From positions 1 through 19,596 of the forward strand of contig JAJAZO010000273.1 in the NCBI GenBank assembly GCA_026785745.1: 19,596 bases of DNA. Reading direction: 5' to 3'. Shown in pieces: positions 7,840 to 14,358 of this stretch (the first letter of the stretch is position 1; each line of letters begins with the position of its first letter). Both the position numbers and the translations under genes were made by a program. Source of the stretch: Chitinophagaceae bacterium (GTDB taxonomy: Bacteria; Bacteroidota; Bacteroidia; Chitinophagales; Chitinophagaceae). The notes beneath the pieces are model-generated. The model had not been told where the DNA came from. It was given only the letters and a program-made list of their open reading frames with translations, and did not search any database.

Positions 7840-8697
7840 ATGTCAACACTCTCAGTAACCATCATACAAGCCAATCTTCACTGGGAAGATAAAGCCGACA
7901 ATCTGAAAATGCTGGAAGAAAAAATCAACAGCATAAAAGAGAAAACGGAAATCGTTGTGCTACCCGAAATGTTTACCACTGGCTTTAGCATGAAACCCAA
8001 ATTGCTTGCCGAAACAATGGAAGGCGAAACGGTGCAATGGATGAAAAGGGTGGCGGCAGACAAGAAAATTATTCTTACCGGTAGTGTTATTATTAAGGCT
8101 CCCTCTCTTTTGGAGAGAGCGGGGGGTGAGGCTTATTTTAACCGCCTTATCTGGATGTTACCCAACGGCCAATACGGAGTGTATGATAAACGACATCTCT
8201 TTGCTTACGCCGGAGAAGATGACCATTATACAGCCGGAACAAAACGATTGATTGCTTCCGTAAAAGGATGGAAGATAAATTTACTGGTCTGTTATGATTT
8301 ACGGTTTCCTGTTTGGGCAAGGCAATCCTCCCTCACCCCCAACCTCTCTCCACCGGTGGAGAGGGGAGAAAGAGCCGCCGAGTATGATGTATTAATATAT
8401 GTAGCCAATTGGCCCGAAAAAAGGATCCATGCCTGGAAAACTTTATTACAGGCAAGGGCTATCGAAAATCAATGTTACGTAGTGGGAGTAAACCGTGTTG
8501 GTAATGATGGTAACAACATCCATTACAGTGGCGAAAGCATGATAGTAGATCCGATGGGAGAAGTGCTGTACACAAAAAAGGAGGAAGAAGATATTTTTAC
8601 AATGGCCTTAGATAAAATATATCTGCAGAACGTAAGAGAAAAGCTTCCTTTTTTGAAAGATGCAGACAACTTTCAGACAATAACTAACAGTGAATAA
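7840..8697 (+). CDS. Nitrilase-superfamily amidase (YafV/omega-amidase-like)
   Basis: 285 residues. This is a carbon-nitrogen hydrolase with the full Glu-Lys-Cys triad: Glu43 (LPEMF), Lys117 (YDKRH) and Cys151 (CYDLRFP). The YVANWP and WKTLLQARAIENQCYVVGVNR blocks (the latter at about 199-218) are typical of the omega-amidase branch, which hydrolyses 2-oxoglutaramate or 2-oxosuccinamate in the cytoplasm; substrate is inferred from family. Usual members have about 255-260 residues. The excess is explained by two segments that fit no family pattern, residues about 87-98 and 163-179. At DNA level both are copies of one palindromic repeat in opposite orientations, both in frame, and the triad is intact. 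They fall in probable surface loops, so the enzyme may still work. Confidence 0.87.
   Translation: MSTLSVTIIQANLHWEDKADNLKMLEEKINSIKEKTEIVVLPEMFTTGFSMKPKLLAETMEGETVQWMKRVAADKKIILTGSVIIKAPSLLERAGGEAYFNRLIWMLPNGQYGVYDKRHLFAYAGEDDHYTAGTKRLIASVKGWKINLLVCYDLRFPVWARQSSLTPNLSPPVERGERAAEYDVLIYVANWPEKRIHAWKTLLQARAIENQCYVVGVNRVGNDGNNIHYSGESMIVDPMGEVLYTKKEEEDIFTMALDKIYLQNVREKLPFLKDADNFQTITNSE
8101..8131 (-). repeat. Palindromic repeat inside the amidase gene, copy 1 (inverted)
   Basis: Read on the - strand this begins CCTCACCCCC, continues CTCTCTCCA and ends GAGAGGG. These three blocks match copy 2 in order and spacing apart from a few centre bases. The CTCTC/GAGAG arms form a hairpin. It encodes roughly PSLLERAGGE, which is absent from typical relatives. 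Confidence 0.7.
8331..8366 (+). repeat. Palindromic repeat inside the amidase gene, copy 2
   Basis: CCTCACCCCC leads into a perfect 18-base palindrome, CTCTCCACCGGTGGAGAG (8346-8363), extendable to 8343-8366 with one G-T pair. In this frame it reads SLTPNLSPPVERGE. That phrase resembles the in-frame palindromic insertions (LTPNPSP..RGE type) that I recall from many bacterial genomes. Confidence 0.75.
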
Positions 8698-8766
8698 ATG
8701 ATAGTTATTTAAATGCAAAGCTGTTTAATCTTATTCTGAATTTAGCAAGCATAACGGATAATCGGG

Positions 8767-10371
8767 TTATTGTTCCTTTGAAGGACTATTATCTATTAGT
8801 TTTTCATTTTTATCTATTTTAATCATCTCCATCACTTTGTCTAATTTATAATCTGCTCCCTTTCTTACAGCATCAATCGTAGGAAAAGATGCTACTTCCG
8901 GCTGCACACCTCTTCCATTCTTCAGAACGGTTTTGTCAACCACTAACCGGAACAACGGCAAACGAAAACGAATACCGGTTTCAGGTAAGGTGGCATCCGG
9001 TATCAGCCAGGCAGAATTACCATAAGCACCACCGCCGGTTTCTTCTCCTACAACCGTTACATTGTTTTGTTTAATAACGGAACTAACAAATAATGTGGTG
9101 GCTGAAAAAGAATTGCCACCAGTCAGTATGTACACATTTCCGTTGTAATGATTTCCTTTTTTCGGTTTGAAGTAGTGACGTTCAAAATAACCGAAATGAT
9201 ATTTGCCATCCTTTTTCTTTTTGGTAAAGAAAGAGATAAAGAATTTGTTCCAAAAATTATTTTTGATGTATTGCTGGTAAGGACTGCCCTTTTTGATGGC
9301 ATATAATGAATCGCTGACTTTAAATGGTTGATTGGAGAGATAACGGCTGATAAGGGTAGAATTGGCAACACTTCCGCCTCCATTACCACGAACATCAATA
9401 ATCAGGTGACCAATTTTATTATCCTGCAAAGCCCGGAAAGAATTATGAAAGAATTTTTTTAATCCATAGTCCCTGCCAAAGGAAGAAAGGTCCATCATTG
9501 CAGTGTGGTTGGCACTATCAATTTTTAGTAAACGAACTGTATTGGCCAATTGTCGTCTTCTTTCTTTTTTTGATGGTTGCGGTGTTGATGGCCTGAATGG
9601 CCGGGTGCCTATACGGCCCGCAGTATCTGTTGCAGGATTGTAAACAGGGATGGTTATAGTTTTTACCTGGCCCTTGTCATCTTTGTATTCAATGTTATAT
9701 TTTTCTGATAGGCCGAAGAGAGAAGTGTATAACGAACCAAAAAAACCACGGTTGCTGAGTGTTTGGTATTTATGTGTCCGGTTGTAGCCATCGGTAGAAA
9801 TATAATCAAACAGGGTATCGGCGATGGCCTGTTTATCTCTGCCATTTATTTTTGTAATAACAGTTCCCCTTTTCAAAATACTATCACGGCGGTTCAGGTT
9901 AGCACTTACCACCATTGCATCTTCCCACACCTTCATACTCAGCGGAAATATTTTTCCAAGCCTTACGGTATCATTATACTTAGCCCATGCTTTGGATGGC
10001 CGAACCGTAGTATGACCACAATTTATTTTTGCAGTAACGTATGTCAGCACTTTGCGAAACTCCGGTTCTGTCATCGCATCTTTCAGGTGCTCCTTTCCCC
10101 GGTTAAAATAATAATCCATGCTGTCTTTGCTGGTGTACCAGTAAAGGCTGGGATGATGTTCTTCCAGGATATTTTGGTAAAGAGAAAAATCATTCTGTAC
10201 CTGCTGCAGAGAATATTTTTTATTTGGAGAAAAAGAGGACTTGCTGGCTGTACATGATGCAAAAAAAAGGGCAATATGCAATGTGCAATATGCAAATAGT
10301 CGTTTACATTTTAGAAAACCTTTGTTTGTTGCTGATTGTATATTACTTATTCCGGGTTGCCAATTGCTCAT
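8767..10371 (-). CDS. S41-family (C-terminal-processing-like) peptidase, predicted lipoprotein
   Basis: 534 residues. An N-terminal hydrophobic segment ends in a lipobox-like FFASC, giving a lipidated Cys40, so the protein probably sits in the periplasm or on the outer membrane. The S41 core is clear: LIIDVRGNGGGS at about 323-334 and the nucleophile region TGGNSFSATT at about 417-426 (Ser421 or Ser423), followed by VVGEETGGGAYG. The Lys of the CtpA-type Ser/Lys dyad is not apparent at the equivalent place, so it belongs to the S41 branch that lacks it or has altered catalysis. A basic, Pro-rich stretch at about 255-275 is an unusual linker. The ATG at 10369-10371 is 6 bases after the thiL stop, indicating co-transcription. 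The start codon and much of the signal sequence are built from heptanucleotide repeats, giving about 25 residues more than usual before the hydrophobic core. No better ATG lies downstream before Cys40. Confidence 0.82.
   Translation of the reverse strand: MSNWQPGISNIQSATNKGFLKCKRLFAYCTLHIALFFASCTASKSSFSPNKKYSLQQVQNDFSLYQNILEEHHPSLYWYTSKDSMDYYFNRGKEHLKDAMTEPEFRKVLTYVTAKINCGHTTVRPSKAWAKYNDTVRLGKIFPLSMKVWEDAMVVSANLNRRDSILKRGTVITKINGRDKQAIADTLFDYISTDGYNRTHKYQTLSNRGFFGSLYTSLFGLSEKYNIEYKDDKGQVKTITIPVYNPATDTAGRIGTRPFRPSTPQPSKKERRRQLANTVRLLKIDSANHTAMMDLSSFGRDYGLKKFFHNSFRALQDNKIGHLIIDVRGNGGGSVANSTLISRYLSNQPFKVSDSLYAIKKGSPYQQYIKNNFWNKFFISFFTKKKKDGKYHFGYFERHYFKPKKGNHYNGNVYILTGGNSFSATTLFVSSVIKQNNVTVVGEETGGGAYGNSAWLIPDATLPETGIRFRLPLFRLVVDKTVLKNGRGVQPEVASFPTIDAVRKGADYKLDKVMEMIKIDKNEKLIDNSPSKEQ
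10268..10298 (-). repeat. Heptanucleotide array TTGCnnA, inverted block
   Basis: On the - strand the units run TTGCATA, TTGCACA, TTGCATA, TTGCCCT without gaps (the + strand shows GCAATAT, GCAATGT, GCAATAT). They encode part of the hydrophobic core of the S41 lipoprotein signal sequence. The same unit recurs in opposite orientation at 10329-10377. Confidence 0.72.
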
Positions 10372-10377
10372 TGCCTA
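10329..10377 (+). repeat. Heptanucleotide array TTGCnnA, seven units
   Basis: Seven gapless heptamers: TTGCTGA, TTGTATA, TTACTTA, TTCCGGG, TTGCCAA, TTGCTCA, TTGCCTA. The last three match TTGCnnA; the middle ones have decayed. The block spans the 6-base thiL/S41 gap, contains the S41 start codon and encodes its first residues on the - strand. Arrays of the ATTGCCT type are, from memory, scattered through Bacteroidota genomes. Confidence 0.65.
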
Positions 10378-11409
10378 TTATTTCAGATGGTTCCATCCTT
10401 GTGCGGTAATAGCATGTTTGCCACCACCTTTTGTAATGATGTGGGCACCCAGTTCAGCCTCGGTCATATATCCCACCACACTAATTTCTTCATTTAATAC
10501 TAATTTATCATACTCTGTTTGAGGAATGGTAAATAAGAGTTCATAATCTTCCCCACCACTTAACGCACAAGCGGTAGGATCTATTTCAAATTTGTAAGCT
10601 GCCTTCTTCATTTCTTCTGCCACAGGTATTTTTTCCTCGTACAATACACAGCCAAGGTTACTGTCTTTGCAGAGATGGAGAATTTCTGAACTCAACCCGT
10701 CGCTTACATCAATCATTGATGTGGGGATGATTTCCTGTGTCGAAAAAAATTCAACAATATCCTTTCTTGCTTCCGGTTTCAACAGTTTTCCGATTACATA
10801 CGATTCATTTTCCAAATCGGGTTGCACACCGGGGCTTTCTGTAAAAATTTTCTTTTCCCGTTCCAGGAACAGTAAACCCACATAAGCCGCCCCAAGAGTT
10901 CCGCTTACACAAAGCAGGTCGCCTTTTTGTGCAGTACTTCTTTTTACAAATTTATCAGTAGCTGCTTCGCCAATGGCAGTAACAGAAATAATAAAGCCTT
11001 TTTGTGAAGAAGTAGTGTCACCACCAACCAGGTCAACACCATATTTATTGCAGGCGGCATAAACGCCTTCATAAAATTCATCCAATGCCTCCAGGCTAAA
11101 CCGATTGCTGATACCCAGGCTCAGCGTAATTTGTGTGGGCACTGCATTCATGGCATACACATCGCTGATGTTTACAATCACACTTTTATAACCAAGATGT
11201 CTTAATGGAGTGTACGTTAAGTCAAAATGAACCCCCTCAATCAATAAATCAGTAGTAATAACGGTTTGCTTGCCAAAATGATCAATTACTGCAGCATCAT
11301 CACCAACACCCAATACTGATGAAACATTTTGCAACTCGATGTTCCTGGTAAGATGTTCTATCAAACCAAATTCCCCAAGAGAGCTGATTTCTGTTCTTTC
11401 ATTACTCAT
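10378..11409 (-). CDS. thiL: Thiamine-monophosphate kinase
   Basis: 343 residues, normal for ThiL, which phosphorylates thiamine monophosphate to the active cofactor thiamine diphosphate using ATP. Conserved blocks appear in order: VGDDAAV at about 35-41, DLLIEGVHF at 54-62, NISDVYAMNA at 80-89, VGGDT at 128-132, then MIDVSDGLSSE and LSGGEDYELLF in the C-terminal half. These are the metal- and nucleotide-binding signatures of the family. Its ATG overlaps the stop of the upstream inositol-monophosphatase gene as ATGA (11406-11409), suggesting translational coupling, and its stop is 6 bases from the S41 peptidase start. No other thiamine gene and no TPP riboswitch is visible here. Confidence 0.93.
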   Translation of the reverse strand: MSNERTEISSLGEFGLIEHLTRNIELQNVSSVLGVGDDAAVIDHFGKQTVITTDLLIEGVHFDLTYTPLRHLGYKSVIVNISDVYAMNAVPTQITLSLGISNRFSLEALDEFYEGVYAACNKYGVDLVGGDTTSSQKGFIISVTAIGEAATDKFVKRSTAQKGDLLCVSGTLGAAYVGLLFLEREKKIFTESPGVQPDLENESYVIGKLLKPEARKDIVEFFSTQEIIPTSMIDVSDGLSSEILHLCKDSNLGCVLYEEKIPVAEEMKKAAYKFEIDPTACALSGGEDYELLFTIPQTEYDKLVLNEEISVVGYMTEAELGAHIITKGGGKHAITAQGWNHLK

Positions 11410-12185
11410 AGTTCTTTCTTATTATTTATCACTGCTATCATTTCATCATGTATTTTTCCGTTTGTTGCCAGCACCCTATGCTGGTAAACAGAAAATTTAT
11501 TTCCTTCATGATCCGTTACTTTTCCTCCGGCTTCTTCTACTATTAAATATCCTGCCGCACTATCCCAGGCTTCCAATTTGTGTTCATAAAAACCATCCAC
11601 CCGGCCTGCAGCTACCCAGCACAGGTCTATAGCTGCTGATCCTAAACGACGGACAGGTACACCTTTACGGATAAAACGTTCAAATATCTCTAATGGCCCG
11701 TTGGACATATTTATATAAGTGTAGGGAAAACCGGTTACCAGAAGGGCTTTGATGGTTTCTGTTTCCTCGCTTACATGTATGGGCTTATCATTTAAAGTGG
11801 CTCCTTTTCCTTTTTCAGCAAAATAAAACTCATTCATGTGCGGATTATAAACAGCGGCCATAATTATTTCGCCTTTATGTTCTATTCCAATGGAAACACA
11901 GTTAAGCGGAATGCCATGGGCAAAATTCACTGTTCCATCAATTGGGTCAATTATCCATTTGTAGTCTGAATCCTGTGCTATTTCTCCCACTTCTTCACTC
12001 AGGATCTGGTGTCCGGGAAATTTTGCATTAATCACTTCAATAATGGCTTTTTCAGCAGCATGGTCTGCTTCTGTTACTAAATTATTGACACCTTCTTTAT
12101 TGAATATTTTAAAATCGCTGTTGAAAAAACGCAGTATTTCTGCCGCACCTGCTTTAGCGGCTTCAATCAAGGTAGATTTAAGCAT
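11406..12185 (-). CDS. Inositol-monophosphatase (SuhB-like) family phosphatase
   Basis: 259 residues from ATG at 12185. Magnesium-dependent phosphatase of the IMPase/SuhB family. The first metal-site Glu pair is in LSEE (about 63-65), the signature IDPIDGTVNF is at about 79-88, and the second signature WDSAAG is at about 207-212. The frame could be extended to a TTG at 12200, but a perfect TATCTTTG promoter octamer (12189-12196) lies inside that extension, so I prefer the ATG. The transcript would then be leaderless or nearly so. First gene of a three-gene operon with thiL and the S41 peptidase. The substrate (inositol phosphate, fructose bisphosphate or PAP-like) cannot be told from sequence alone. 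Confidence 0.88.
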   Translation of the reverse strand: MLKSTLIEAAKAGAAEILRFFNSDFKIFNKEGVNNLVTEADHAAEKAIIEVINAKFPGHQILSEEVGEIAQDSDYKWIIDPIDGTVNFAHGIPLNCVSIGIEHKGEIIMAAVYNPHMNEFYFAEKGKGATLNDKPIHVSEETETIKALLVTGFPYTYINMSNGPLEIFERFIRKGVPVRRLGSAAIDLCWVAAGRVDGFYEHKLEAWDSAAGYLIVEEAGGKVTDHEGNKFSVYQHRVLATNGKIHDEMIAVINNKKEL

Positions 12186-12188
12186 GGG

Positions 12189-12196
12189 CAAAGATA
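12189..12196 (-). promoter_or_regulatory. -7 promoter element of the IMPase-thiL-S41 operon
   Basis: TATCTTTG on the - strand matches the Bacteroidota -7 consensus TAnnTTTG exactly and is followed by C. It ends 3 bases before the ATG at 12185. No clear TTG -33 box lies at normal distance; that position is occupied by the palindromic repeat at 12202-12223. Confidence 0.5.
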
Positions 12197-12201
12197 ACAA
12201 A

Positions 12202-12223
12202 CCCCCAATCCGCCGAAGGCGGA
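12202..12223 (+). repeat. CCGCC..GGCGG palindromic repeat, left copy
   Basis: CCCCCAAT followed by the palindrome TCCGCCGAAGGCGGA. The reverse complement of the right copy (12281-12302) is nearly the same, differing at a few positions, so the two form an inverted pair about 100 bases long overall, as in REPIN elements. Confidence 0.72.
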
Positions 12224-12258
12224 GAACAAGAAAATCTTCAATGATGTAAGAGAACTAT

Positions 12259-12266
12259 TATTTTTG
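12259..12266 (+). promoter_or_regulatory. Candidate -7 promoter element of the GT2 fusion gene
   Basis: TATTTTTG matches TAnnTTTG exactly and lies 37 bases before the ATG at 12304, between the two palindromic repeats. A transcript starting just after it would carry the right-hand repeat as a hairpin in its leader. No convincing -33 box was seen. Confidence 0.45.
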
Positions 12267-12280
12267 AGAAAATCAATAGC

Positions 12281-12302
12281 CCCGCCTTTGGCGGATTTGG
12301 GG
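12281..12302 (-). repeat. CCGCC..GGCGG palindromic repeat, right copy (inverted)
   Basis: The palindrome CCGCCTTTGGCGG followed by ATTTGGGG on the + strand, ending one base before the ATG at 12304. As RNA it would form a stable hairpin covering the region just upstream of the start codon. Confidence 0.72.
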
Positions 12303-12303
12303 T

Positions 12304-14247
12304 ATGCAACTATCTGTCATCATAGTCAACTTCAACGTAAAACATTTCCTTGAGCAATGCCTTTGCTCCGTGCAAAAAGCTATTGCGGGCATGGAAGTGG
12401 AAATAATTGTGGTGGACAACAACTCTACGGATAATAGCATCGAATACCTGGTACCCAGGTTTCCGGCGGTTCGGTTCATTATTAATAAAGAAAACACCGG
12501 TTTTGCCAAAGGCTGTAACCAGGGATTGCAACAGGCAAAAGGGGATTATATTCTCTTTCTGAATCCAGACACCATTGTTCCGGAAGATTGTTTCAGGCAA
12601 TGTATTTCCTTTTTACAGGCACATCCGGATGCCGGGGCCCTTGGAATAAAGATGCTGGACGGCAGCGGAAAATTTTTAAAAGAGTCCAAAAGGGCATTCC
12701 CTTCACCCAGAACATCGTTGTATAAACTGTTTGGACTGGCGAAACTTTTTCCGCATTCAAAACTTTTCTCCCGGTATCACTTGGGCCACCTGGATGAAAA
12801 CCAAAACAACGAAGTGGATGTATTGGCAGGTGCTTTTATGATGATAAAGAAAGAAGTGCTGGATAAAATTGGAGGCTTTGACGAAACATTCTTTATGTAT
12901 GGCGAAGATGTGGACCTGAGCTACCGGATTCAAAAGGCAGGATTCAAAAATTATTATTTCGCCGGCAGCAGCATCATTCATTTTAAAGGAGAAAGTACCC
13001 GCAAAGGCAGTATGAACTATGTGCGGATGTTTTATAATGCGATGAGTATTTTCGTTCGCAAACATTATGGAGGTAGCCGTGCCGGTATTTTTAATTTTCT
13101 TATTCATGTTGCTATCTGGTTCAGGGCAGGGTTGTCTGCTTTAAGTGGGTTTATCAGAAAAATTGGGTTGCCATTAATAGATGCCGGGTTGATTCTTGTT
13201 TCTTTCTGGATAATAAAAACTGTTTGGGCCTCTTATGTGCGGACAGAAACCGAGTATGAGAATATATTGTTGTGGGTTGCTTTTCCTGCCTTCACCATAT
13301 TTTATCTGGTAGCAGCTTATTATGCCGGTTTGTATGATCGTTGGTACAGGTGGTCCGAGCTTATCCGTTCTACACTCGTTGCCAGCATAGTATTGTTAGC
13401 AGGATATGCCTTACTGCCTGAGCAATACCGCTTTTCAAGAGGTATTCTTTTGTTTGGAGTGTTGTTGGCATTTGTTCTCATCAGCATCTTCAGATTGATA
13501 TTGATAAGCTCCAAGGTGCTTAACAGTAATAAAGAGAAATCAGCACATACCAACACACTTATTGCCGGATCTGAAAAAGAGTATGAACAGATATTACAAT
13601 TGCTGAAAGAAGCTGGTCAGCATGACAGGGTTTTGGGCCGGGTGTCTGTTTCTGAAAATGATACAACTGCTCTAAGTAATTGGAAAAACCTTCAAAAGCT
13701 TTCTGCTACTGTTCCTTTCAGGGAGATAATTTTTTGCCGGGGAACTTTATCATTTGCTGATATTATCGGGGCATTTCAAGCAATGCCGCATGGATTAGTT
13801 GCCAAAATTCATACAACCGGCAGCAGCAGCATTGTTGGCAGCGATTCTAAAGATACTTCCGGCGAAGCCGTGTCAAAAGAAAATGGATATAAGCTTGCGG
13901 AACCCTACAACCGGAGATTAAAAAGACTGATTGATGTAAGTGTTTCTTTGGCAGGCATCATCACCTTTCCAGTTCAGTTCTTTATTATAAAAAAGCCATT
14001 TCATTTTTTTAGTAATTGCTTTTCTGTATTGTTTGCACAAAAAACATGGATAGGGTATGCCATAAAAGAGAAGAATTTACCACCGCTTCATCCTGCAGTA
14101 ATAGCCTGCAACGGAATTCCTGTATCAATAAAACAACAGTTGCCAACAGAAAGCCTGCAGATGATGGATTATTGGTATGCCAGGGATTATGAACTTTCCG
14201 GCGACCTGAAATTAATCTGGAAGGTGTACAGGCGTTTAGGCCATTAA
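12304..14247 (+). CDS. GT2 glycosyltransferase fused to membrane and sugar-transferase-like domains
   Basis: 647 residues. Residues 1-260 are a family 2 glycosyltransferase with a rhamnosyltransferase-like pattern: VIIVNFN at 5-11, VVDNNSTDNS at 36-45, NTGFAKGCNQG at 64-74, LNPDT at 86-90 (DxD-equivalent), and GEDVDLSYRIQKAG at 200-213. Hydrophobic segments follow at about 263-283, 290-308, 322-342, 357-372 and 380-402. A soluble region at about 415-515 resembles the nucleotide-binding-like middle domain of undecaprenyl-phosphate sugar phosphotransferases. From about 537 there is KRLIDVSVSLAG plus a membrane helix, and the end (YWYARDYELSGDLKLIWK) resembles the extreme C-terminus of those transferases. 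The catalytic core between these parts is much shorter than normal and lacks the usual Asp-Glu and GPRP signatures. Probable role: cell-surface polysaccharide assembly at the inner membrane. Acceptor and sugar are unknown. Confidence 0.82.
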   Translation: MQLSVIIVNFNVKHFLEQCLCSVQKAIAGMEVEIIVVDNNSTDNSIEYLVPRFPAVRFIINKENTGFAKGCNQGLQQAKGDYILFLNPDTIVPEDCFRQCISFLQAHPDAGALGIKMLDGSGKFLKESKRAFPSPRTSLYKLFGLAKLFPHSKLFSRYHLGHLDENQNNEVDVLAGAFMMIKKEVLDKIGGFDETFFMYGEDVDLSYRIQKAGFKNYYFAGSSIIHFKGESTRKGSMNYVRMFYNAMSIFVRKHYGGSRAGIFNFLIHVAIWFRAGLSALSGFIRKIGLPLIDAGLILVSFWIIKTVWASYVRTETEYENILLWVAFPAFTIFYLVAAYYAGLYDRWYRWSELIRSTLVASIVLLAGYALLPEQYRFSRGILLFGVLLAFVLISIFRLILISSKVLNSNKEKSAHTNTLIAGSEKEYEQILQLLKEAGQHDRVLGRVSVSENDTTALSNWKNLQKLSATVPFREIIFCRGTLSFADIIGAFQAMPHGLVAKIHTTGSSSIVGSDSKDTSGEAVSKENGYKLAEPYNRRLKRLIDVSVSLAGIITFPVQFFIIKKPFHFFSNCFSVLFAQKTWIGYAIKEKNLPPLHPAVIACNGIPVSIKQQLPTESLQMMDYWYARDYELSGDLKLIWKVYRRLGH

Positions 14248-14358
14248 TACCAGTATTTCTATACTCTTATTTGTGATGTACGGCTTAAAAGCGAGTAGTA
14301 TATTCGCACCATTTCAAACTAACAATGCTTAACTTTAATAGAACCTATAAAGCACTAC

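Noticed and set aside
8698..8766. A terminator between the convergent amidase and S41 genes (ATAAC at about 8751 pairing with GTTAT).
   Set aside because: The stem is only five AT-rich pairs with a ten-base loop and no T run. Nothing else stands out in the 69 bases.
10268..10377. The heptamer arrays as a small CRISPR array.
   Set aside because: Units are 7 bases long, gapless, degenerate and present in both orientations. There are no spacers, and no cas genes were seen.
12186..12200. TTG start extending the inositol-monophosphatase gene by five residues.
   Set aside because: An exact promoter octamer lies inside the extension, and the ATG at 12185 gives a normal family N-terminus.
14248..14358. 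An AGTAT/ATACT stem as a terminator for the GT2 fusion gene.
   Set aside because: It has only five pairs and no G+C-rich arm, so it is not convincing as a terminator.
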